A stretch of DNA of 64,000 nucleotides from Chroogloeocystis siderophila 5.2 s.c.1 (GCF_001904655.1 NZ_MRCC01000011.1:124001-188000), one strand, 5' to 3'. Positions 1 through 9,342 are shown, numbered from the stretch's first letter. Notes: generated by a model from the sequence alone, not told the origin. A program made the numbers and translations.

Positions 1-2
1 AT

Positions 3-437
3 CATATTCCAATTACAAAAGAAAATAAACCTACTCAAGAAGCACAACAACTCAAACTATTACAGCACTACAAAATAGATTTAGTGGTATTGGCAAAATA
101 TATGCAGATTGTCAGTCCAGATTTTATTAATAAGTTTCCTAATATTCTTAATATTCATCACTCATTTTTACCTGCTTTCATCGGTACAAGTCCTTATCAC
201 CAAGCTTATCAACGAGGAGTCAAAATTATTGGCGCTACAGCACATTATGTCACACCTGAACTCGATGCCGGACCAATTATTGAGCAAGATGTAGCACGAG
301 TTAGTCACCGCGATGATGTAGCTGATCTCATTCGGAAAGGGAAAGATTTAGAGCGCGTAGTGTTAGCAAGAGCAGTGCGATCGCATTTACAAAATCGTGT
401 TTTAGTTTACGGTAATCGTACAGTAGTCTTTGAGTAG
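3..437 (+). CDS. purU: Formyltetrahydrofolate deformylase, 3' part
   Basis: This enzyme hydrolyses 10-formyltetrahydrofolate to formate and tetrahydrofolate, supplying formate for purine synthesis in the cytoplasm. The frame is open from base 3 with no start in the window, so the N-terminal ACT domain and roughly half of a usual ~285-residue protein lie upstream; the Met at 84 is internal. The visible part is the formyltransferase-fold hydrolase half: [10 protein letters not shown] with the expected catalytic Asn and His, GATAHYVT, and [10 protein letters not shown] with the catalytic Asp. The tail [20 protein letters not shown] is typical of the family. The next gene is convergent, 57 bases away. 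Confidence 0.93.
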   Translation, partial: HIPITKENKPTQEAQQLKLLQHYKIDLVVLAKYMQIVSPDFINKFPNILNIHHSFLPAFIGTSPYHQAYQRGVKIIGATAHYVTPELDAGPIIEQDVARVSHRDDVADLIRKGKDLERVVLARAVRSHLQNRVLVYGNRTVVFE

Positions 438-494
438 AACTTTATAAAACGAGTTAATTTACCAATTTCTAATTACCAGTTACCAACACATAAA

Positions 495-1550
495 CTACAT
501 TAATTTGTTCCATAACGTCAAAAAATCTTCTTCTGTCGGTTCTTTAACAACGATATTATTCAAATTATGACGGAGTTCTGCGAGAGCTTCATAGACTTGC
601 TTACGTGCGCGATTAACTCCCCCTAAAGGTTGATGTTCGGGTAACGAGTGCCACGGTGTGAAAGATAAATTTTCGCAGAATTCCATCTGTTGTGGAACAG
701 TGAATTGCTGGCGAGGAATTTTAATCGTTGCTACTTTCTGAAACGGTGATTTCCATTCAATTCTCGGATCTTCAATTGGCATTTTTTGGGGATCTGTTTG
801 CAACTGAATTAAGAAATCAAAGCTTGCATCTTGATGATTTAGATGCTCAATCATAGCTTGGCGGAGATAATCTGGTGTTTGAATAACAGCTGGTGTAGGA
901 TTCTGAGAACTTGGTACCGCGGTGAATTTGATCGCGCGATCGCCTAGTTTATACGGCGTACTACTCCAGTATTGAATCACTAGAGGACTATTCACTTTTT
1001 TGTTAAGCATTACCATCCCAATAATAAATTCTCGTAAATGCCATTTAAATGGATTGGGATTGAGAAAGAAAAATTTTAGTGGTAAATTACCTTTAGCTAA
1101 TTGTCTGGCTCTAAAGAATTCAACGTAATCTTGTACATCTTTAATAAAGAAGACAGGATGATTAATTAATAGTAAATCTTGCGTTTTTTCTTGTTTTTGT
1201 CGTTCTAATAGTTTTTCACCTTCTACTCCAAAAAGCTTAATTGCCATTCCTCGAACATCTTTTTTTGTATCGTCAACTGCTTTATTATTAGAAAAACGAA
1301 TTGCCGCAGTAAAAGTACGAGGGTGTTTGAAAATTCCTGCTTTTAGTTCTTGGGGAATACCCTCATCAATAATAAATTCTGCTCTCACACAACCATGATG
1401 TTTAGGGTGAGCGTCGCGTAAAACAGGTCTAATATTGTCTGGAAAGCTTTGCTTAAGCGCATCAATACTAATCTGCTCAATTTCTTTTATACCTGCTATT
1501 TCTCCGGTAATAGGATACTCTTTACCAAGTTCAAGTTTTTTAAGCTGCAT
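495..1550 (-). CDS. Catalase-related heme protein
   Basis: The 351-residue protein resembles the short catalase-related family found in bacteria rather than a full-length (~480-750 residue) catalase. Seen in the sequence: an N-terminal HPKHHGCVRAEF segment, where catalases carry their distal His, then AAIRFSN and KDVRGMAIKLFGV, which match the conserved core after that His. INHPVFFIKDVQDYVEFF matches the catalase NTPVFF-like segment. Near the C-terminus RKQVY fits the R-x-x-x-Y pattern of the proximal heme ligand. Relatives include true catalases, allene oxide synthases and uncharacterised peroxidase-like proteins, so the substrate (H2O2 or a lipid hydroperoxide) is not settled. The start is ATG at 1550, with GGAAC upstream. 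No signal peptide is evident. Confidence 0.75.
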   Translation of the reverse strand: MQLKKLELGKEYPITGEIAGIKEIEQISIDALKQSFPDNIRPVLRDAHPKHHGCVRAEFIIDEGIPQELKAGIFKHPRTFTAAIRFSNNKAVDDTKKDVRGMAIKLFGVEGEKLLERQKQEKTQDLLLINHPVFFIKDVQDYVEFFRARQLAKGNLPLKFFFLNPNPFKWHLREFIIGMVMLNKKVNSPLVIQYWSSTPYKLGDRAIKFTAVPSSQNPTPAVIQTPDYLRQAMIEHLNHQDASFDFLIQLQTDPQKMPIEDPRIEWKSPFQKVATIKIPRQQFTVPQQMEFCENLSFTPWHSLPEHQPLGGVNRARKQVYEALAELRHNLNNIVVKEPTEEDFLTLWNKLM

Positions 1551-1815
1551 AATAGTTCCTGTTCTGAGGCTATTTTGAAGTGTAAGACGCCTAGTTTCAA
1601 ATACTCTTTTTGTTAGCGAACTACATTTTTACAACAGCAGCTAAGATAAAAAATCTGAAAACTTAATTAAAATTAACTCTTTTCTCTGTGCCCTCAGTGT
1701 CTGGAGTGGTTCGTTTATACTCTTTATCATAGATTTTCTCAGCAATATGAAGCTATGGGAAGGATTTTGCTGAAATACGCGTCAATAACTGATAGTTATT
1801 TATTCGGTGAGAGGA

Positions 1816-2730
1816 ATGAAAATTAAAGGTAAAATGATTTTGTTTGCTGTTAGCGCAGCTTTAGGGTTGATGCCTTTAATGAATTTGGCGAATGCTCAAA
1901 ATAACGCAACATCTGCACAACCTTGGTATAACTGTAGAACGCGTGAACTTTGGACTTTGCAAAAGCAAGCTTGGTGTCAAAAAGCTGAGCGAGTGAAAAA
2001 CATGACTTATCAGCTACCTAATGTTGGTTCAGTTCAACTCCAAAATGGTTCTTATCAGGCTCGAACGAAAGGCGTTACAGTCACGTTAATTGATAAGCCA
2101 GGTGCGCTCGCATTTACAGATATTAATGATGATGGAAATGAAGATGCGGTAACTGTGTTAGTAGTCAATGGAACAGAGGCAGTGTATTTGTCACCAGTTC
2201 TTAATGTAGCAAGTAATCCGCGTAATGTGAATTCAGTTTTGTTGGGCGATCGCGTTCAAGTTCAGTCGATTGTTGTTAACGCGGGACAAATTCAAGCGAA
2301 CATCACCAAAAATAACCAAGCACTCACGCAAACTTATACAATATCAGGAAATAATCTCACGCTTGTCTCCGAGTGTCTAACCGCAACCAACGAGCGCGAT
2401 AGTTATAGTGCAATTAATCTAGAACAAATCAACTCAGAGTTAACCGGAAGCAATCCTAGAGAAATCGCGATCGCGGCGTTTGGAATCCAAGAACCACAAG
2501 AAGGTAATTTTCAACAAACAGTAAGTGTTGACGATCGCAATCCTCAACAAGTTGTCGTGACAATGACGCAAAACAATTTACCTGATGATTCAGTGCAAGA
2601 TGTACGCTATCGTGTAGAATTTGAGCCAGTGGCAAATCAATCGCAATGGCGGATGGTATGGGCTGGTAGACAACAGCGCTGTCGCCAAGGGCGCGGTTCT
2701 CAAAACTGGACAACCGAAGCTTGTCTGTAA
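1816..2730 (+). CDS. Secreted hypothetical protein
   Basis: I do not recognise a family. The protein has a clear Sec signal peptide: a basic start (MKIKGK), a hydrophobic run ending LMNLANAQ, with likely cleavage after ANA, and then about 280 soluble, Asn/Gln-rich residues. A segment near residue 100, DINDDGNEDAVTVLVVNGTE, resembles FG-GAP/VCBS-like calcium-binding Asp/Asn loops. Cysteines near the mature N-terminus (NCRTRELW, WCQKAE) and near the C-terminus could form disulphides, which fits a periplasmic or surface location. The frame is open from a GTG at 1807, but ATG at 1816 or 1834 gives a better signal peptide. It is flanked by a divergent catalase-related gene and a convergent nuclease gene. 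Confidence 0.7.
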   Translation: MKIKGKMILFAVSAALGLMPLMNLANAQNNATSAQPWYNCRTRELWTLQKQAWCQKAERVKNMTYQLPNVGSVQLQNGSYQARTKGVTVTLIDKPGALAFTDINDDGNEDAVTVLVVNGTEAVYLSPVLNVASNPRNVNSVLLGDRVQVQSIVVNAGQIQANITKNNQALTQTYTISGNNLTLVSECLTATNERDSYSAINLEQINSELTGSNPREIAIAAFGIQEPQEGNFQQTVSVDDRNPQQVVVTMTQNNLPDDSVQDVRYRVEFEPVANQSQWRMVWAGRQQRCRQGRGSQNWTTEACL

Positions 2731-2869
2731 ACTCAAATAAAAAACCTCCTGCATAAATCTTTTAAGCCTACAGACTGAAGCCGTTTGATCGCAGCAGAGG
2801 TCAGGTTTTTAGAGCAGCAGAGAAGAAGTTCTTTGTAGCTCTTTTTTAAAGAATTGGCATAACACAATT

Positions 2870-2916
2870 AGACCACAAAGGTGGTCTTAGTTTGATTAGC
2901 GGCGACTGAAGTCGCC
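2870..2916. repeat. Double-hairpin intergenic repeat
   Basis: Two short inverted repeats lie back to back: AGACCAC-aaag-GTGGTCT (2870-2887) and GGCGAC-tgaa-GTCGCC (2901-2916). They are separated by an AT-rich spacer and end eight bases before the stop codon of the nuclease gene that reads toward them. The hairpin core GTCCAC/GTGGAC at 9589 has a similar design, which suggests a dispersed cyanobacterial repeat. It may also act as a terminator for the convergent genes on either side. Confidence 0.6.
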
Positions 2917-2924
2917 AAGCGATT

Positions 2925-5900
2925 TTATGCAAACACAAACTTGTTACTACTGAGTGTACTTGCTTGAACACCTGTGAGGACAGCGATATCTTGATTTAAA
3001 GCACGAATCACCGTATTAGCACCATTTTGTGTAATAGTGAGGTCATCAAACGAGTTAATCGCTGCAACTCCACTAATTCCAATTACGTTGTTACCTAGAT
3101 TAAAGTCAGTAATTGTGTTTGCTGTTTGTGGTAGTTGATTTAACGCAATCCAGAACTGATCGTTACCAAAACCACCACTCAGGAAATTGCCACCGTTACC
3201 AGCATAAAGGACATCATTGCCGAATTGACCATAAAGCTGATCGTTCGCTCCCCCAGCCAATAAAGTATCATTACCAATACCACCGTATAGTTGGTTATTA
3301 CCCGTACCATCTGCGGCATTTAAATAGTCATTGCCAATACCACCGAGTAGAGTGTCATTGCGGCGAGCGAATAATTCATCGTTACCTCTGCCACCATTAA
3401 TGATATTGTTACCAGTTGAACCTGGTGCAGAACCTACTAAGTCATCACCATTACCTGCAAAAATAGTTTGTCTACCTTGGGCGGCGATTTCATCATCTCC
3501 AGCAGTTCCAAATACCAAGCGAGAATTACCGACTGTGGAAGTTGGATTTGCTAGCGCAAAGCGCGAGAGTAACGGATCGTGATCGCTATCTTGATCGACA
3601 AACTCCGCATTAACGTGGACGATATCGTATTCAGCTATCGGTAATAAGCTATCGGTGACTAAAATGTGATCGAGGGCTTGCGAGTTACCTTCAAAAATGT
3701 AGCTGTAGCGTTCATTTTCTGGTAGAGTTTCAGTTAAATTGTTGAGGACTTGTTCAGCACCACCTTCTAGAACTTCCAAAGGCGGGAAGAACTGAAATTC
3801 ATTCAAGTCACCTAATACAATCGCTCTCGCGTCTGAATTTGCTGCTAAGATATCTTCGACAAACTCACGATTAATGCGCGCTTGTTCAGCACGGACATCT
3901 TCGCGATTATTTGTAGGAGGTTGAAAGCGACCAAACAGCGGATCGCTACCACTTTTTGCGCTAAAGTGATTGTTGATTAAAAATAACCGCTGACCATTAA
4001 AGACAAACTCACCCGCAAGTGGTTTGCGGCTAGCAGTAAATGCTGGATCGTTAGGTTCTACTCTACCAGGACTTTCTGACAGCCGACCGTTAATAATTGT
4101 CGTTTCACTTGTTGCAGTACCGCCAGGGCGATCAATAAAGTTCACGCGTTCGGGGTTGTAGAGATAGCCGACGCGAATGTTACCGCCAGGTTGTCCGCCA
4201 TCTTGTCCATCAACAGGGACGATGTCACGGAATTTGTAAGTAGGACCACCACGCGCAGCGATCGCATCAATTAATACCTGATAAGATTGGGAAGCATCGA
4301 CAATACCGTTATTTGTTGGACCAGAGTTATCCTGAACTTCTTGCAATGCAATAACATCTGGTGCTTTCAGGTTTTGGGCGATATGTCCGGCGATGCCGTT
4401 AATTTGTGATGCAGAACTACCAGGATGAAAGTTTTCGATATTATAAGATGCCACTGTTAAGCGATCGCCTACTGGATTTAAAGTTGTGACTTCCCGCTGT
4501 AAACCTCCTGGTGTTGCGGTGACAGGAACAGTACTTAATACTTCAAAGTTACCGAAACTGTAATCTAGAATGCCAGTGACACTATCTATGCGATCGCCAA
4601 CATTGACTTGCGGTGCAGATCCTGGTGTCAAATTACGGTCGATTTGAATTTGAATGCGTTCGGGGTTAAAATCGTCAGGACTAATTACAATTCCACCACG
4701 CGGAGTCCGTCCTGTCGCCGCAATGCCATTATCTCCTAATACCCAAATTTCGTTAAACTGGTTTGTCGGACCAACAACAACACCACCATCAACTTGCACG
4801 CGCATTCCTTCTAAACTTTCGTAGAAGTCGAGTCCGTTGCGTTGTGGGTTAAATTCGTTACCAGGATTTTCGACATCACCACCCACAGCATCGCCATAAA
4901 TTCTTTCCGTAGGTGGCTTCCTTCCTTCTACACCGATAATTGTTGATTCTGGTAGCGCATTACCACGCGACAATATGTTAAAACTTGCACCACTAATCTG
5001 CGTTGTTGTCAAATTACCACTACTTGCACCACCAGGACGAAACTCGCCCACGGTTCCACTCGCCAAAACTTCATCGCCTACAGCAACATTGGGAGCAGAA
5101 GCAGTAAAGATAAAAATACCATCTGACGTCGCCTCATTGCCGTCACCTGTTGCATCTTGAATGTAAAAGCCGTTATTTCTCACAGCGGTGACGATTCCAG
5201 GAACGTTTGTCACTTGCTGTCCTTCTAAGGGTGAACGATGCGATGTTCCTTGAATATCAAAAATCCTTACATCACCAGGTTCAACGGGTTCGGGGTCTGG
5301 ATCGCCTTGTTCACTAATTGCAATCGTAAAATCATCAATCGCTAAACCATGATCTGCACCAGGGTGATCGGGGTCAAACCAACGTAACCAAATTTCTTGT
5401 TCAGCTTCTAAGACTAAATTTGTCAAAGTTGCTGATTTAAAAGTGCGATTAGCATCAGCATTACCATTGAGCGCCCCTGTTGTACCGCTTGTCACCGGGC
5501 TGGTAAAATCGAGAGGGTCAAAGTTAATCCAGTTGCCTGTTGTTAAATTTTGCGCTCCGATTTGGTAAGAAAAATCAACTGTTTGCGCGGCGTTTGCACC
5601 ACTAAAGCGCCATTGTTCGCCAAAGTAACTAATATCTAGTCCAGTAATTGTCTCATTGGTGTCATTAATTAAGCGTACTCCCCAATAGAAATCTCCTGCT
5701 GCTGCATTTCCTGAACCAATTGAACCTAAAGCGCGATCGCTGTTACCTGCTAAGCCAAAGCTGTAAAGATTTCCTGCATTACTACTTCCGGTAGATGCGA
5801 CAATACTTGTTCCGGTTCCAGTTCTTGCTGTGTACCAACCTGGAATTGTCGCGTCATTCGCCCAAGTTGCAGAACCAGAATCAATTAAAGAATCAAAATT

Positions 5901-5936
5901 TTGTGAGTAACCGTCTTGAAAATTAACCGCTGCCAT
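2925..5936 (-). CDS. ExeM/NucH-like extracellular nuclease with RTX tail
   Basis: A predicted secreted nuclease of 1003 residues. Domains in order: an N-terminal jelly-roll-like region (~1-215); an OB-fold region of the YhcR/ExeM type (~222-330, GIVTAVRNNGFYIQD); the endonuclease/exonuclease/phosphatase domain (~490-800); and about seven glycine-rich RTX nonapeptide repeats (~820-950, such as GGIGNDTLLAG). The EEP domain shows SYNIENFHPG, IALQEVQDN, NNHFSAKSG, VLGDLNEFQ, LDHILVTDSL and DSDHDPLLSRF, the expected metal- and phosphate-binding residues, so it should be active. There is no Sec signal peptide. RTX repeats plus the short C-terminal segment imply calcium-dependent type I secretion, but no transporter gene is in the window. 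A likely job is digesting extracellular DNA for phosphate or biofilm turnover. The start is ATG at 5936. Confidence 0.88.
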   Translation of the reverse strand: MAAVNFQDGYSQNFDSLIDSGSATWANDATIPGWYTARTGTGTSIVASTGSSNAGNLYSFGLAGNSDRALGSIGSGNAAAGDFYWGVRLINDTNETITGLDISYFGEQWRFSGANAAQTVDFSYQIGAQNLTTGNWINFDPLDFTSPVTSGTTGALNGNADANRTFKSATLTNLVLEAEQEIWLRWFDPDHPGADHGLAIDDFTIAISEQGDPDPEPVEPGDVRIFDIQGTSHRSPLEGQQVTNVPGIVTAVRNNGFYIQDATGDGNEATSDGIFIFTASAPNVAVGDEVLASGTVGEFRPGGASSGNLTTTQISGASFNILSRGNALPESTIIGVEGRKPPTERIYGDAVGGDVENPGNEFNPQRNGLDFYESLEGMRVQVDGGVVVGPTNQFNEIWVLGDNGIAATGRTPRGGIVISPDDFNPERIQIQIDRNLTPGSAPQVNVGDRIDSVTGILDYSFGNFEVLSTVPVTATPGGLQREVTTLNPVGDRLTVASYNIENFHPGSSASQINGIAGHIAQNLKAPDVIALQEVQDNSGPTNNGIVDASQSYQVLIDAIAARGGPTYKFRDIVPVDGQDGGQPGGNIRVGYLYNPERVNFIDRPGGTATSETTIINGRLSESPGRVEPNDPAFTASRKPLAGEFVFNGQRLFLINNHFSAKSGSDPLFGRFQPPTNNREDVRAEQARINREFVEDILAANSDARAIVLGDLNEFQFFPPLEVLEGGAEQVLNNLTETLPENERYSYIFEGNSQALDHILVTDSLLPIAEYDIVHVNAEFVDQDSDHDPLLSRFALANPTSTVGNSRLVFGTAGDDEIAAQGRQTIFAGNGDDLVGSAPGSTGNNIINGGRGNDELFARRNDTLLGGIGNDYLNAADGTGNNQLYGGIGNDTLLAGGANDQLYGQFGNDVLYAGNGGNFLSGGFGNDQFWIALNQLPQTANTITDFNLGNNVIGISGVAAINSFDDLTITQNGANTVIRALNQDIAVLTGVQASTLSSNKFVFA

Positions 5937-6110
5937 TTAATCACCTCTGGGATTGTAAGTGCGATCGCAGCTACAGATCTTCCGTAGTCTGCCACTTTCT
6001 ACAAATCCCACAGGAACTTTAACAAATCTCTATCGGAAGATTAAAACTGATTGGTAATTAGTAACGGGTAATCGGTTTGCATTTATAAGTATTCCCCAAC
6101 TCCTCGCCTT

Positions 6111-6569
6111 TTAGTTGTATTGCGGATCGTTTAACTCTTTCCATTTTGCTTCTGCGGCTTGATATGCTGCTAAGTATTCTGCACCACCCAACATGACATC
6201 TCCATAGTATTCATAAGGTGCAGCACCGTAAACTGGCAGAGGATTGTCTTCAGGATAGTCTTCTTGTGCTTCTTCTATGGCGGCTTTGAGTTGTTTGAGT
6301 GTAAGTTGCTGTGCAGGATAGTAGTAAAGGTCTTCAGCTTTGTTGTTTAAAAAAGGTAGTGTCGGATCGATAATGCGATCTTCGAGTTCGATCCAACTGT
6401 GTTCGATGATGCGATAAGGTTTCGCTGCTAAAACTAAAAAGCCTTGTACGTACACTGCACCATCAGTTGCTAGGGCTGCTTTGTAGGCGTTGTCAAAGCT
6501 GTGTTTTGCTTTACTTTTGATATTATTAGCGATTTCTCGCGAAACAGTTTCATCTAGTTGTTTACTCAT
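6111..6569 (-). CDS. Conserved hypothetical protein
   Basis: A 152-residue acidic soluble protein that I cannot assign. It has no signal peptide or membrane segment. The middle, KPYRIIEHSWIELEDRIIDP, recalls short transglutaminase-like or peptidase-like hypotheticals in which a His and an Asp sit in 'H-x-W-x-E ... D-P' context, but I see no catalytic Cys partner. The C-terminal half is rich in Tyr, Ala and Glu (YYPAQQLTLKQ, APYEYYGDVM). It is transcribed alone, with ATG at 6569, and lies between the nuclease gene and a stretch of decayed sequence. Confidence 0.6.
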   Translation of the reverse strand: MSKQLDETVSREIANNIKSKAKHSFDNAYKAALATDGAVYVQGFLVLAAKPYRIIEHSWIELEDRIIDPTLPFLNNKAEDLYYYPAQQLTLKQLKAAIEEAQEDYPEDNPLPVYGAAPYEYYGDVMLGGAEYLAAYQAAEAKWKELNDPQYN

Positions 6570-6618
6570 AAATTGAAACTAGTGTTGAGAGCAGAGTATA
6601 TTTACCAAGCTACTGCAT

Positions 6619-6735
6619 TTAACCTGATTTACCTAAAGCGATCGCCATTGAACCGGTAACGACTAAAATAGCACCTGCGAAACCTAAAAGTGTCAATTGT
6701 TCGCTGTCAATCCAACTAAAAATCGACGAATGGGA
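6619..6735 (-). pseudogene. Possible remnant of an EamA/DMT-type transporter C-terminus
   Basis: On the minus strand, 38 codons between two in-frame stops read SIFSWIDSEQLTLLGFAGA followed by a hydrophobic run and ALGKSG before the stop. This looks like the last transmembrane helix and end of a DMT/EamA permease, where the family shows S-W-hydrophobic-GE-x-LT before the final helix. No start codon or upstream body of the gene is present. The assignment rests on a short stretch and is tentative. Confidence 0.35.
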
Positions 6736-6829
6736 TTAAACGGCATTTAGTCGATACATTGGGGTTTTCCTTTTTTACACACTGCTTAGTGTACTCCTCG
6801 ACCGCACCTACCCGCTGTAAAGGCTTTTT

Positions 6830-7354
6830 ATGAAAAAGGTTCCGCGCCAAAAACTAGGATTGCTCTTGCTTGTTTGGATGCATTGCACTTTTGAATATCA
6901 GCCCTATCTATTCGCAGCAGCCAGTACAACGCCGAATCGAACGAGTGGAAGGATATCTAGCAACGCCAGAACCGCTTGAGTTTAATAAATCGCTAGTGCA
7001 ACAACTCAGGATACCCGCAGGATTTCTGATTAATGTCTTTACCAAAGACTTAGGGAATCCTCGCAATATCGCGATTGCCCCCGATGGCACAGTTTATGTC
7101 ACGCGCCGTGAAGAGCAAGATGTTATTGCACTACGCGATCGCAACCGTGATGGACGTGCAGACGAGATGCGGATGATCGCCTCAAATTTACCGTTTGTCA
7201 ATGGAATTACGATTTATCAAAATCGCTTGTACTATGTCACCGATACGAGTTTGTATGCCTCTGATTTAGGTCGTAACGGTGCAGTTGGTAAACCCCAAGT
7301 TTTGATTATGGTGTAATTTATCGCGTAACGTATGCAGGTACAGCAAGAAGATAA
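6830..7354 (+). pseudogene. Decayed PQQ-type sugar (sorbosone) dehydrogenase
   Basis: The remains of a secreted beta-propeller dehydrogenase, normally about 400 residues. The signal peptide begins at ATG 6830 (MKKVPRQKLGLLLL), then a +1 shift near 6870 is needed to continue into ISPIYSQQPVQRRIERVEG. The frame then reads through AGFLINVFTKDLGNPRNIAI and VTRREEQDVIALRDRN, the first propeller blades, to about 7303. There it stops making sense, but one base later a different frame gives DYGVIYRVTYAGTARR and a stop at 7352-7354. That string is the usual C-terminal end of this family. So the centre of the gene, including most of the active-site blades, has been deleted and two frames are broken. 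An open reading frame at 6870-7316 covers only part of it. Confidence 0.72.
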
Positions 7355-7597
7355 TTACTAGTAAATAAACTTTCTTCTTCCTTTAGAAAGATATTACTCA
7401 CGCTTTTAGACGACTTTAAAAACACGCACAGAACCTCCGCAGTTCAAGTCTCCCGTTGAAGCAAGTGACGTGGATTTAGAAGGCGAAAATTTCTTCAAGC
7501 TTGTCACTTTTTCGCCACATTGTCTGAGAATACTAGATAACATGACGTTAAATGGCTCAATATTCTAGTTGAAATTTAGCATATCGGAGTATTTGCG

Positions 7598-7948
7598 ATG
7601 GGTCTTATCATTACTTGGTTTGTCACTACAATCAGTTTCTTAATTATTTCGAGACTACCCATCGGCGTAGAAATTGATAGCTTTGGTAAAGCTGCATTAT
7701 CAGCCGCAATTTTTGGAATTCTTAATGCATTTGTTCGTCCAATTATTGCTTTTTTTGCTTTTCCGATTACTCTCCTAACTTTAGGGTTATTTAGCATTGT
7801 CATTAATGCAATTATTTTTGGTTTGGCAGCACTATTAGTGCATGGATTCCGCTTGCGTTGGGGAATTTGGAGCGCGCTGATCGGTACGATCGCACTGAGT
7901 ATTGTTAATTCGATACTATTTAGTATACTCGGAACACTAAGATTATAA
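7598..7948 (+). CDS. Phage-holin-family 4-TM membrane protein
   Basis: A 116-residue protein with four hydrophobic segments (about residues 3-22, 30-52, 57-80 and 88-112), matching the small 'phage_holin_4_2' family common in cyanobacteria. The family signature is seen in ILNAFVRPIIAFFAFPITLL, followed by TLGLFSIVINAIIFGLAA. Despite the name, most bacterial members are chromosomal and their role is unknown; nothing here suggests a prophage. The start is ATG at 7598, with GGAG at 7584-7587. The next gene begins 40 bases downstream on the same strand. Confidence 0.85.
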   Translation: MGLIITWFVTTISFLIISRLPIGVEIDSFGKAALSAAIFGILNAFVRPIIAFFAFPITLLTLGLFSIVINAIIFGLAALLVHGFRLRWGIWSALIGTIALSIVNSILFSILGTLRL

Positions 7949-7988
7949 ATAGTTTAACGTCAATCTCAAAATAAGTGGAAAGAGAAAG

Positions 7989-9320
7989 ATGTTGCAAATG
8001 AAAAATCCCTGGGTTGCCGGAACCTTTTGGGTCGTTTTATATCTTTTAATCACGCTTTCTCCTTTGCTGATTCTGTTGATTCATCCAGTACCAGGCGGAA
8101 GGGGATTTTGGATCGAATTTTCTGCCGCCTTGGGTTATGTAGGCTTAGCAATGATGATGTTGCAGTTCGCATTAACCGCACGGTTTGATGCGATCGCGGC
8201 TCCTTACGGCATTGATATTGTTCTACAGTACCATCGCTACATCACGCAGGTTGCCTTTGCGTTAATTCTGGCGCATCCGATTATTTTGTTCGTTCGCGAT
8301 GCGGAATATCTACAGCTACTCAACTTTTTTGAGGCACCGTGGCGGGCAAGATTCGCGGTGATCTCGACAATCTCATTAATTTTGCTCGTTGTCACTTCAC
8401 TGTGGCGACAGAAGCTTAAGCTTAACTACGAAGTGTGGCGCACTAGTCATGGAATTTTGGCTGTCCTGGCGGTGGGATTAGGGTTAGCTCATGCGTTTGG
8501 CGTTAATTATTATCTAGCGCTACCTTGGAAAGCATTGTTATGGATACTCTTAGCACTGCTTGCTTTTGGTTCGTTGATTTATGTTCGTTTAATCAAGCCG
8601 TGGTTAATGACGCAAAAGCCGTATCGAGTCGAAGCAGTGGTACCACAGCGAGGTGATGTTTATACATTAGTCCTCCGTCCGCAAGGTCATGAAGGTATTC
8701 GTTTTTTACCAGGACAATTTGCTTGGTTAACGCTTGATCGGTCTCCTTATCGCATTCAAGAGCATCCGTTTTCATTTTCTTCTAACGGCGATCGCACCGA
8801 TCAAGTTGCACTGACGATCAAAGCCGTTGGTGACTTCACAAACACTATCAAAGATGTCCAGCCAGGAACAAAAGCTTTTCTTGATGGTCCGCATGGGGCT
8901 TTTACTCCTGATCGCTTTGATTGTAGTGGGCTGGTACTCATTGCAAATGGTGTCGGGGTTACACCGATGATTAGCATTCTGGTAACGCTTGCTGAACGCG
9001 GCGATCATCGACCGATTCGTTTGATTTATGCCAATGGTTCTTGGGAAGATGTTGCTTTTCGCGAAGACTTGGAATATCTCAATAAGCGATTAGATAGTCT
9101 CACAGTAACGCACGTGATTAAGGACCCTCCGGATGATTGGCCTGGAGAATCAGGCTATGTTGATAAAGACCTGCTAGCACGACACATTCCGCAAAATCGC
9201 GAAGGTTGGCGTTATTTTCTTTGCGGTTCTCCCCGCTTTTTAGATGAAGCCGAAAAAGCTTTACACGACTTAGGAGTACCTGCAAAAGCTATTCACATGG
9301 AACACTTTAATCTTGTTTGA
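7989..9320 (+). CDS. Ferric-reductase-like transmembrane flavocytochrome
   Basis: A predicted membrane oxidoreductase that moves electrons from NAD(P)H through FAD and b-type hemes. The first ~210 residues hold about six membrane helices with paired histidines in QYHRYITQ/LILAHPIILF and in RTSHGILAV/GLAHAFG, the expected bis-His heme ligands. A FAD-binding domain follows (~215-310, FLPGQFAWLTL, HPFSFSSNG) and then a NAD-binding domain (~315-443, LIANGVGVTPMISIL, FLCGSPRFLD). Length (443) and order fit the ferric reductase/NADPH-oxidase-like family. The physiological acceptor (ferric iron, oxygen or copper) cannot be told. SD GGAAAGAG precedes ATG 7989. It probably forms an operon with the upstream holin-like gene and the small downstream ORF. 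Confidence 0.85.
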   Translation: MLQMKNPWVAGTFWVVLYLLITLSPLLILLIHPVPGGRGFWIEFSAALGYVGLAMMMLQFALTARFDAIAAPYGIDIVLQYHRYITQVAFALILAHPIILFVRDAEYLQLLNFFEAPWRARFAVISTISLILLVVTSLWRQKLKLNYEVWRTSHGILAVLAVGLGLAHAFGVNYYLALPWKALLWILLALLAFGSLIYVRLIKPWLMTQKPYRVEAVVPQRGDVYTLVLRPQGHEGIRFLPGQFAWLTLDRSPYRIQEHPFSFSSNGDRTDQVALTIKAVGDFTNTIKDVQPGTKAFLDGPHGAFTPDRFDCSGLVLIANGVGVTPMISILVTLAERGDHRPIRLIYANGSWEDVAFREDLEYLNKRLDSLTVTHVIKDPPDDWPGESGYVDKDLLARHIPQNREGWRYFLCGSPRFLDEAEKALHDLGVPAKAIHMEHFNLV

Positions 9321-9342
9321 TGGAGGTCATAGCTCAAGAATT

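Noticed and set aside
3113-5160. Plus-strand open frames opposite the RTX nuclease (3113-3400, 3331-3582, 4975-5160)
   Set aside because: They arise from the repetitive RTX coding sequence on the other strand, are rich in His, Pro or Ser, and match no family.
6051-6075. TAATTAG/GGTAAT-like run near 6051, similar to 455-490
   Set aside because: It looks like a degenerate short repeat but has too few matching units to call a defined repeat.
7598-7948. Prophage signal from the holin-family name
   Set aside because: The family is mostly chromosomal and no other phage gene is nearby.
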